The translations under genes and the position numbers were made by a program. Source: JAWWPY01 sp964412845 (lineage in GTDB: Bacteria; Actinomycetota; Actinomycetes; Streptosporangiales; Streptosporangiaceae). From it: DNA of 44,296 nucleotides. Shown in pieces: positions 32,054-38,919 of this stretch. The notes beneath the pieces were generated by a model that ran no database searches, had not been told where the DNA came from, and saw only the letters and a list, made by a program, of their open reading frames with translations. Position 1 is the stretch's first letter, and every line of letters begins with the position of its first letter. The stretch is taken from positions 1 through 44,296 of the forward strand of contig CAYPQM010000036.1 in the NCBI GenBank assembly GCA_964412845.1, in the 5' to 3' direction.

Positions 32054-33862
32054 ATGGAGCACCGGCGGGGACGACGCGGCCTCGCAGCGCCGTTCGCGCT
32101 GCCGGCCGGCTCCGCCGCGCTCCTGGTGGTCGGCGCGATCGCGGCGGGCCTGCACGGCCGGCTCCCGGCCACTGGGGTGCTCGTCCTGGTCTCGATCGTC
32201 GTTACGAGCGTGTCGCTGATGGCAGAGCCGCTCGCCGCGCCAGTGCTGTGCGCCATCGGGTGGCTGACCGTGGTCGGCTTCTCCGGCCCTCCCTACGCCG
32301 AGCTCAGGCCGACCTGGCCGGCGGCCGCCCAGACGGCGGTGGCGATGGCGGTCTGCTGCCTGGTGGGTGCCGTCGGCGGTCAGGTAGTGCGCCAATTCGG
32401 ATCGTCGTTCACACTGTGGATTGTGGACATGCGTGGCGACGGTGAGCCAGCGGGCGGGACCCGGGCCGGGATCCGCGGCCGACGGCAACTAGCAGGCATC
32501 CTGCTGGTCGCCGGGCTGCCGCTGCTGACCGTGGCACTGGTCACCGGCCGGCATCATCTGAGCCTGGCCGACGACATCCTCATCTACCTGGTGGCCGTCG
32601 TGGCCATCGCGCTGGTCGGCGGATTTTGGCCCGCGGTGCTCGCCGCCATCCTGGCCAGCCTGCTGCTGAACTGGTACTTCACGCCGCCACTGCACACGCT
32701 GACCATCGCGGAGCCGCGTAGCCTGCTGGCCCTGCTGCTGTTCGTCACCGTGGCGGTGACGGTCAGCAGCGTCGTGCACCTGTCCGCGCGCCGCGGCGTG
32801 CAGGCCGCCCGCAGCGCGGACGACGCCGGGTCGCTGCTCGGGCTGGCTCAGACGGTGCTCGGTGGCGCCGACACGCCGACGGCCCTGCTGGATCACCTCA
32901 CCAGCACCTGGGGCGGCCGCGCCGAACTCGTCGAGCAGGTCCGTGACCAGTGGATCCGGGTGGCCATGAGCGGCAGCGCGGCGGAGGCGGCGACCGGCAC
33001 CCGGGTGCCGGTGCGGGATGGCCTGGCGCTGATCGTGGCGGGCCAGACCCGCCTGGTCACCCCGCGGATGCTGGACGGCTTCGCCGCGCAGGCAGGCGCG
33101 GCGCTGGACCGGGACCGGCTGCGCACCCAGGCCTCCCAGGCGGAGGCGCTGGCCGAGGGGAACCGGATGCGCACGGCCCTGCTCGCGGCGGTCAGCCATG
33201 ACCTGCGCACCCCGCTGGCCTCCATTAAAGCCAGTGTCAGCACGCTGCGGCAGACTGATGTCGAGTGGTCAGCGGCCGACGAGGCCGCCCTGCTGGCCAC
33301 CATCGAGGATGCGGCCGACCGGCTTGACGCGCTCATCGGGAACCTGCTCGACATGAGCCGGCTCGCCACCGGCTCGCTGCAGCCCTTCCTGCGGCCCACG
33401 TCCATCGACGAGGTCGCCCCGGTCGCGCTGCGTGGTCTCGCCCCGGCCACGGGCATGCGGATGCTCGTGCCGGACGGCCTGCCGCTGGTGCGCACCGATC
33501 CCGGCCTGCTCGAACGGGTGCTGGCTAACCTGTTCTCCAACGCGCTGGCCCATTCCCCGCCCGGCCGCGGCCCGGTGATGCGCGCGCAGCAGGCCGGCGC
33601 CGAGGTGATCCTGGAGATCGTGGACTACGGCCGGGGAGTGCCGGACGGGCTCAAGCCGCGCATGTTCGAGCCGTTCGACCGGCTCGACGAGCGTGGCACT
33701 GGGACCGGAGTGGGCCTCGGCCTCGCCGTGGCCAAGGGGTTCCTTGACGTCATGGGCGGCTCGGTGGCGGCGGTGGACACGCCGGGCGGCGGCCTGACCA
33801 TCCGCGTCGGCCTGCCGGTCGCGGTCACCTCGGCCAGTTCCACCACGGCAGCGGACCAGTGA
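32054..33862 (+). CDS. KdpD-like sensor histidine kinase lacking the N-terminal Kdp/Usp domains
   Basis: A 602-aa membrane kinase. TM segments fill residues about 10-105, then a second set (LAGILLVAGLPLLTVALVTG to LLALLLFVTVAVTVSSVVHL) matches the KdpD DUF4118 four-helix unit. A degenerate GAF-like region comes next. The phospho-acceptor is His382 in AAVSHDLRTPLASIK; the ATPase domain has LANLFSNALAHSP and the GVGLGLAVAKGF lid. Unlike full KdpD (about 850-900 aa) it has no cytosolic KdpD sensor or Usp module at the N-terminus but an extra TM block. It overlaps the response regulator by GTGA. Likely senses membrane or ion status; a K+ role is supported by the nearby KimA-like permease only. 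Confidence 0.88.
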   Translation: MEHRRGRRGLAAPFALPAGSAALLVVGAIAAGLHGRLPATGVLVLVSIVVTSVSLMAEPLAAPVLCAIGWLTVVGFSGPPYAELRPTWPAAAQTAVAMAVCCLVGAVGGQVVRQFGSSFTLWIVDMRGDGEPAGGTRAGIRGRRQLAGILLVAGLPLLTVALVTGRHHLSLADDILIYLVAVVAIALVGGFWPAVLAAILASLLLNWYFTPPLHTLTIAEPRSLLALLLFVTVAVTVSSVVHLSARRGVQAARSADDAGSLLGLAQTVLGGADTPTALLDHLTSTWGGRAELVEQVRDQWIRVAMSGSAAEAATGTRVPVRDGLALIVAGQTRLVTPRMLDGFAAQAGAALDRDRLRTQASQAEALAEGNRMRTALLAAVSHDLRTPLASIKASVSTLRQTDVEWSAADEAALLATIEDAADRLDALIGNLLDMSRLATGSLQPFLRPTSIDEVAPVALRGLAPATGMRMLVPDGLPLVRTDPGLLERVLANLFSNALAHSPPGRGPVMRAQQAGAEVILEIVDYGRGVPDGLKPRMFEPFDRLDERGTGTGVGLGLAVAKGFLDVMGGSVAAVDTPGGGLTIRVGLPVAVTSASSTTAADQ

Positions 33863-34533
33863 CCCGGGTCCTGGTCATCGACGACGAACCGCCGATCCTG
33901 CGCGCGCTGCGGATCAACCTCACCGCGCGCCAGTACCAGGTGAGTACCGCCACCGATGGCACAACGGGCCTGGCCGCGATGGCCCGGGAACGCCCCGACG
34001 TGCTGATACTTGATCTTGGCCTGCCGGACATGGACGGCACCGAGGTGATCAGGGGCGTCCGGGGCTGGGCCTCCACCCCGATCATCGTGCTGTCCGCGTG
34101 GGGCCAGGAGAGCCAGAAGGTGGCCGCCCTCGACGCGGGCGCGGATGACTACGTCACCAAGCCCTTCGGGATGGACGAACTGCTCGCCCGGCTGCGGGCC
34201 GCGGTGCGCCGCGCCTCGCCGGCGCCCGATGAGCCCGTGGTGGCCACCAGCGACTTCATCGTGGACCTGGCGGCGAAACGGGTCAGGCGAGGCGACTCTG
34301 ACATCCGGCTGACGCCGACCGAGTGGCAGCTCCTCGAAGTGCTGGTGCGGCACCGGGAACGGCTGGTCACGCAGCACCAGTTGCTCCAGGAGGTCTGGGG
34401 TCCGCAGTACCACACCGAGGGCAACTACCTGCGGGTGTACGTGGCCCAGTTGCGCCGCAAGCTGGAACCTGATCCGTCCCGGCCGCGCTACCTGATCACC
34501 GAGCCCGGGATGGGCTACCGCTTCCAGTCGTGA
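33859..34533 (+). CDS. KdpE-like OmpR-family response regulator
   Basis: A 224-aa regulator: receiver at residues 1-120 with the acidic pocket DDE (8-10), phospho-site Asp52 in LILDLGLPD, and Lys in VTKPFG; winged helix at about 130-224 (RLTPTEWQLLEVLVRHRERL, QEVWGPQYHTEGNYLRVYVA, LRRKLEPDPSRPRYLITEPG). The C-terminal YLITEPGMGYRF is the usual KdpE ending. The GTG start overlaps the kinase stop by 4 nt, so the two are made together. It converges with the permease gene, 24 nt away. No kdpFABC genes lie in the window, so its targets may be the permease or genes elsewhere. Confidence 0.93.
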   Translation: MTRVLVIDDEPPILRALRINLTARQYQVSTATDGTTGLAAMARERPDVLILDLGLPDMDGTEVIRGVRGWASTPIIVLSAWGQESQKVAALDAGADDYVTKPFGMDELLARLRAAVRRASPAPDEPVVATSDFIVDLAAKRVRRGDSDIRLTPTEWQLLEVLVRHRERLVTQHQLLQEVWGPQYHTEGNYLRVYVAQLRRKLEPDPSRPRYLITEPGMGYRFQS

Positions 34534-34557
34534 CGGGTCCGGCCGGTCTGGGCCCGG

Positions 34558-36918
34558 TCAGTCGGGGCCTGCCTTGAGCTGGTAGCTCGGGTTGTAGATG
34601 GTGCGCTCGTCCTTGATCCGGGCGATGCGCCCGTGCACCGTCACGTGCTTGCCGGGCCGGATGCCCGGGATGTCGCGGCGGCCGAGCCAGATCAGGGTGA
34701 TGTGGCCGGTGCCGTCCCACAGGTCCGCCTCCATGGTCAGGCTGGTGCCGCGCGGGCGCAGGGTAACCGTGCGGAGCGTGCCGGAGACGTCCACGAAGTC
34801 ATGATCGGTGCAGTCGCCTATCGGAGTCGCGCTGGTTTCTGCGACCACGGCCTGCAGTTCCTCGGCGTGCAGCGTCTCGTGGCCCGCGGTGAGCCGGCGC
34901 CAGAGGCCATGATGGCCGTCGTCGTCCGGCTTCGGGGGATCGCCCTGGCGGCCGGCTGGCCCCGCTGCCTTCTGGGCGGCCACGCTGGCCGCGTGCGCGT
35001 GAACGGCCGATTTCAGCTGGTAGGGGACGCTGGCGACGACCACACCAGGCTGCATCAGCAGCCGGGCCTTGAGCCGCAATGCGCTCTGGTTGTGCAGCAA
35101 CTGCTCCCACCAGTGGCCCAGCACGTACTCGGGCACGTACAGGGTCACGATGTCGCGGGGACTCTCCCGGCGCAGCCGCTTCACATATCCGACGATCGGC
35201 CGGGTGATCTCCCGGTACGGGGAAGCCACCACGGTGAGCGGCACCGGGATGTTGGCCCGTTCCCAGTCTTCCTTCAGCTTGAGCGTCTCGGCCTCGTCGA
35301 CGTCGACGGTGACAGCCTCCAGGTGGCTGGGCCGGGTCGCGCGGGCGTAGGCCAGCGCCCGCAGCGTCGGCAGGTGCAGCTTAGATACCAGGACGATCGA
35401 GCGGTTGCTGGCCGGCAGGGTTATCACCAGGTCTTCTGGCGGGGCCAGCTCGATGGCGACGCTGTCGTAATGCCGGTGGATGCCGCGCATGGTCAGCCAG
35501 ATGATCGGCATGGCCACCACCACGATCCAGGCGCCGCTGGCGAACTTCGAGATGAGCACAATGACCAGGACGACCGCCGTGAAGCAGGCGCCAACCGTGT
35601 TGATTGTCCGGCTGCGGATCATGTGCAGCCTGGCCTTGGTGTTGCTCTCCGTGCGCAGCAGCCGGTTCCAGTGCCGGATCATCCCGGTCTGGCTGCACAC
35701 GAACGATACGAACACGCCGATGATGTAGAGCTGGATCAGCCGGGTGGGCGACGCTTCGAAGATCACGATCAGCAGGATCGCGAACCCGGACAGCAGGATG
35801 ATCCCGTTACTGAACGCCAGCCGGTCGCCGCGGGTGTGCAACTGCCGGGGCAGGTAGCCGTCCCGGGACAGGATGGACGCCAGCACCGGGAAGCCGTTGA
35901 ACGCGGTGTTGGCGGCGAGTACCAGGATCAGCGCCGTCACGAACTGGAGCAGGAAGAACAGCGGCGAGGAATCCCCGAACACCGCCCGTCCCACCTGGGC
36001 GATCACGGTGCGCTGGGCCTGCCCATGCGGCAGCCCGACCAGGTCGGCCGGGCTGGTCGTGACATGCACATGGCTGGCCAGGGCCAGCACGGTCACCCCG
36101 GCGAACATGGTCACGGCGATGCCGCCGAGGAGCGCCAGCGTGGTGGCCGCGTTCTTGCTCTTGGGTTTCTTGAACGCGGGGACGCCGTTGCTGATCGCCT
36201 CCACGCCGGTGAGCGCGGTGCAGCCCGAGGAGAACCCGCGCAGCAGCAGGAAGATAAGCGCGACCCCGGTGAAGTTGCTGGTCCGCCTGATCCGGTAGCT
36301 GGCGCTCTCCGCGTGCAGATGGTGCCCGAGGGCCAGCCGGGTGGCCCCCCACACGATCATCAGCGTGACCACGCCGACGAAGCAGTAGGTCGGGATGGCG
36401 AACGCCGTCCCTGATTCCCGCACGCCGCGCAGGTTGATCAGCGCGATCACCGCCACCACGACGACCGCGATGAGCGTCACGTGCGTGTCCAGCACGGGGA
36501 ACGCGGAAGCCAGGTTGGCCACGCCGGCCGACACGGAGACCGCGACCGTCAGCGTGTAGTCCACCATCAGGGCGCTGGCCACCGCCATGCCCACCGGCGC
36601 GCCGAGGTTGGTGCTGGCCACCTCGTAGTCGCCGCCGCCGGACGGGTAGGCATGCACGTTCTGCCGGTAGGAGGCGACGACGACCAGCATCAGTACCCCG
36701 ACCGCCACGGCGATGTACGGGGTGTAGTGGAAAAACGCGATACCGCCGACCGACAGGACAATCAGGATCTCCTCGGTGGCGTAGGCCACCGAGGACAGCG
36801 CGTCGCTCGCGAAGACCGGCAACGCGATCTTCTTGGGCAGCAGCGTGTGACCGAGCTTGTCGCTCTGCACGGGCCGTCCCACCAGCACGCGTTTGACAAC
36901 CCCGAAGACCATGGCCAC
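34558..36918 (-). CDS. KimA-like APC permease fused to a C-terminal OB-fold
   Basis: A 786-aa protein. Residues 1-480 are a 12-TM amino acid/polyamine/cation permease with the KimA-like opening (LGHTLLPKKIALPVFASDAL, SSVAYATEEIL) and YPSGGGDYEVAS. A cytosolic Usp-like domain covers about 490-640 (SIVLVSKLHLPTLRALAYAR, VTVDVDEAE). Family members such as KimA import K+ and are controlled by c-di-AMP. After a charged linker comes an OB-fold at about 690-780 (TPIGDCTDHDFVDVSGTLRT, LWDGTGHITLIWLGRRDIPG, GKHVTVHGRI), normally a separate small protein in actinobacteria. GTG 36918 is chosen since TACCAT ends 6 nt upstream and similarity starts here; ATGs at 36912, 36939 and 36954 are alternatives. 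Confidence 0.87.
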   Translation of the reverse strand: MAMVFGVVKRVLVGRPVQSDKLGHTLLPKKIALPVFASDALSSVAYATEEILIVLSVGGIAFFHYTPYIAVAVGVLMLVVVASYRQNVHAYPSGGGDYEVASTNLGAPVGMAVASALMVDYTLTVAVSVSAGVANLASAFPVLDTHVTLIAVVVVAVIALINLRGVRESGTAFAIPTYCFVGVVTLMIVWGATRLALGHHLHAESASYRIRRTSNFTGVALIFLLLRGFSSGCTALTGVEAISNGVPAFKKPKSKNAATTLALLGGIAVTMFAGVTVLALASHVHVTTSPADLVGLPHGQAQRTVIAQVGRAVFGDSSPLFFLLQFVTALILVLAANTAFNGFPVLASILSRDGYLPRQLHTRGDRLAFSNGIILLSGFAILLIVIFEASPTRLIQLYIIGVFVSFVCSQTGMIRHWNRLLRTESNTKARLHMIRSRTINTVGACFTAVVLVIVLISKFASGAWIVVVAMPIIWLTMRGIHRHYDSVAIELAPPEDLVITLPASNRSIVLVSKLHLPTLRALAYARATRPSHLEAVTVDVDEAETLKLKEDWERANIPVPLTVVASPYREITRPIVGYVKRLRRESPRDIVTLYVPEYVLGHWWEQLLHNQSALRLKARLLMQPGVVVASVPYQLKSAVHAHAASVAAQKAAGPAGRQGDPPKPDDDGHHGLWRRLTAGHETLHAEELQAVVAETSATPIGDCTDHDFVDVSGTLRTVTLRPRGTSLTMEADLWDGTGHITLIWLGRRDIPGIRPGKHVTVHGRIARIKDERTIYNPSYQLKAGPD

Positions 36919-36995
36919 GTGCGCATGGTATGTGGCCATCGCCCGGTGGTACATCCCCGAGGGGTCCCGGGCGCAGATCCGGCCGCCGGGGGCGG

Positions 36996-38000
36996 CTAAC
37001 CGGCCAGGCCCAGACCCCGCATGGCCTTGCGGTACGCGACCGCGACCGCGTCGAATTTCAGGTGCAGCTCGGCGGCCAGGTCGAACGGAACCCGTTCCGG
37101 CCGCTGCGATTCCACGACGACCTGGTCCTGCCCGAAGATCGTGTCCTCGAAGTCCTGGATCAGCCGGGCGGGCTGGTCCGCGTTGTAGTTGCGGGCGATG
37201 GCCACATACCCGGTGCTCCGGTCGGCGGCGACCGGCTGGGAGGCGAAGAAATACACCATGCCGCGCTCGCCGCCCCAGCCGAGGCGCAGCACGATCGTGT
37301 AGGGCAGGTGCAGCTCGTAGCGGCTGCGCCGGTCCGGCGGGCCCTGCTGCGCATTGCCGAAGACCGGGAAGTCGTCGGAGTTCGGGGCCTCGGGCCGGAC
37401 GATCGAGTAATGCAGTACGTGACCCTCGGTGCGCACTTCGTGACGGGGGACCACCGGACGGTCCGGATCTCCGAGCAACCCGGGGTGCACCCACGGGAAG
37501 TGGCCGAAGTCGGTGAAGTTCTCGACCTGGCGGGCGGCGTCGGCCTGCCAGCGGTACGGCCCCGCGGGAACCACGATCCAGTCGCTGTCCTCAAGCTCCG
37601 GGACCTCCGGCAGCGGCCAGCGGGGTTCGTCCAGCGCCACCCAGAGCAATCCATAACGCTCCTGCGCACGATATGCCGCCACCCGTGCCTTGGCCGGGAC
37701 GCGGGTGGGGTCCTCCAGTTGGGGGATCGCCACGCACCGGCCGTCGGCTCGGTAGCGCCAGCCGTGGTAGGCGCAGACCAGTTCCTCGCCGCTGACCGAG
37801 CCGAGGGACAGCGCGGTGCCTCGGTGCACGCACAGGTCCGCCAGTACCCGCGGGTCCCCGCCCGGGCCGCGCCACAGGACCAGCGGCTCGCCCAGCAGGT
37901 CAGCGTGCATCGGCTGGTCGCCAAGCTCGCTGGCGCTGGCCACCGGATGCCAGCAGGCCCGCAGGGCGCTCGTGTCGGCGAACACTCCCGGGGCGGTCAT
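36996..38000 (-). CDS. Rieske non-haem iron oxygenase (terminal oxygenase)
   Basis: A 334-aa Rieske oxygenase. The [2Fe-2S] ligands are Cys57-x-His59 (CVHRG) and Cys76-x2-His79 (CAYHGW). The mononuclear iron region is ENFTDFGHFPWVHPG, close to the ENxxDxxHxxxVH pattern of the PaO/VanA/KshA group. It needs an external reductase, none of which is encoded nearby. Length and layout suit a mono-component terminal oxygenase acting on aromatic, chlorophyll- or steroid-like substrates; the real substrate is open. The start ATG 38000 has no clear ribosome site. The downstream permease gene is 77 nt away on the same strand, but a functional link is doubtful. Confidence 0.92.
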   Translation of the reverse strand: MTAPGVFADTSALRACWHPVASASELGDQPMHADLLGEPLVLWRGPGGDPRVLADLCVHRGTALSLGSVSGEELVCAYHGWRYRADGRCVAIPQLEDPTRVPAKARVAAYRAQERYGLLWVALDEPRWPLPEVPELEDSDWIVVPAGPYRWQADAARQVENFTDFGHFPWVHPGLLGDPDRPVVPRHEVRTEGHVLHYSIVRPEAPNSDDFPVFGNAQQGPPDRRSRYELHLPYTIVLRLGWGGERGMVYFFASQPVAADRSTGYVAIARNYNADQPARLIQDFEDTIFGQDQVVVESQRPERVPFDLAAELHLKFDAVAVAYRKAMRGLGLAG

Positions 38001-38048
38001 GTCAGGGCCGCGGGCGGGGGAGTGGCCGGGGCGGCGGCAGGCGCCGTG

Positions 38049-38762
38049 TCACCCGCCGAAGTTCACGTTCTGGCCGGTGACGTGGATGAGGACGCCCTGG
38101 GCCGAGACGCTGACGCTCTGCAGCGTCATGTTGAGCGGCAGCGCCGGGATGGTGATGGTCATGTCACCGAGGCCGCCCAGCGCCGAGATCGGCAGGCCGT
38201 TGGCGGAGATCACCTTGACATTGATCTTGTTGGCGCCGACTTTGGTGACCTGGGCGATCGCGCTCCCGGAGACAATCCCCAGGTCGATGGCGATCTTGAC
38301 CCGGTCGCCGCTGATGGCGCTGATCTTGAGGCCAGGCGCGCTGGACGCGTTGGCCAGGCTTGCGAAGGTGATCAGCCCGGCGCCGGAGAGCCGGGAGATC
38401 GTGCCCGCGTTGTAGCCGGAATTGAGCTTGACGTCGGTCAGGGTGGCGTCGATGTGGTCGATTTCGACCGGGCCCGCCTGCTCGCCGGTCGCGGTGATAT
38501 GGATGTCGTGGAAATCCCGGCCGATTGCCTGGGTCAGGAACGGGAAGCCCTGGATCGCCACGTGCGGCTTGCTGCTGAAGCCCTGGCTCTGCATCTCGGT
38601 GGCGGCCTTGTTGTCGGCGTAGGTGGCCGCGGCCCGGTCGGCGATCACCAGCAGGGCGATCAGCACCACCACGACGACCAGGAAGACGACGGGCCCGCGG
38701 CGGCGGCGCCTGCGCGGGGGGGCCTGCGGGATCGGCAGGCGCGACGTCGGGTAGTCGCTCAC
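38049..38762 (-). CDS. DUF2993 (LmeA-like) envelope protein
   Basis: A 237-aa protein with a Pro/Arg-rich cytosolic start (IPQAPPRRRRRRGP), one membrane helix (about residues 24-42, VVFLVVVVVLIALLVIA) and an extracytoplasmic DUF2993 domain: PHVAIQGFPFLTQAIGRDFH, the family's hallmark PFLTQ stretch, then repeated strands such as GPVEIDHIDATLTDVKLNSG and DMTITIPALPLNMTLQSVSV. LmeA of mycobacteria is a phospholipid-binding envelope protein needed for lipomannan elongation; a similar lipid-binding role is plausible here. Start GTG 38762 without visible Shine-Dalgarno. Followed after 48 nt by the Rieske gene. Confidence 0.9.
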   Translation of the reverse strand: MSDYPTSRLPIPQAPPRRRRRRGPVVFLVVVVVLIALLVIADRAAATYADNKAATEMQSQGFSSKPHVAIQGFPFLTQAIGRDFHDIHITATGEQAGPVEIDHIDATLTDVKLNSGYNAGTISRLSGAGLITFASLANASSAPGLKISAISGDRVKIAIDLGIVSGSAIAQVTKVGANKINVKVISANGLPISALGGLGDMTITIPALPLNMTLQSVSVSAQGVLIHVTGQNVNFGG

Positions 38763-38919
38763 CGCGCGGCCGCCGGGTGTGGCACAGGCGCGACCGTAGC
38801 GACCTGCCTGCTCGTCTTCTGGAGCATCCGGGCTCCCCGGTGGTGTCGTCGGTGGTCTTGGTGGGCAGATGCTATGACATTCTCCCGCCGCATTGGCGGT
38901 TCACGGGATGTTGATGGCA
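38763..38919. other. Intergenic region after kinase gene, small hairpins
   Basis: 157 bases between the kinase stop and the DUF2993 start on the same strand. CCGCC-N5-GGCGG (38885-38899) lies about 20 nt past the kinase stop and could weakly terminate. TTGATG-N-CATCAA (38911-38923) overlaps the stop codon itself. No gene or clear promoter seen. Confidence 0.35.

Noticed and set aside
36955..37494. N-terminal extension of the permease frame into the Rieske gene
   Set aside because: It lies out of frame within the Rieske coding sequence; the permease family begins near GRPVQSDKLG, and starts at 36912-36954 are enough.
36996..38762. Rieske, DUF2993 and permease genes as one pathway
   Set aside because: They share a strand with gaps of 48-77 nt, but the protein families have no known joint role and no reductase is present; co-transcription is possible but no pathway can be supported.
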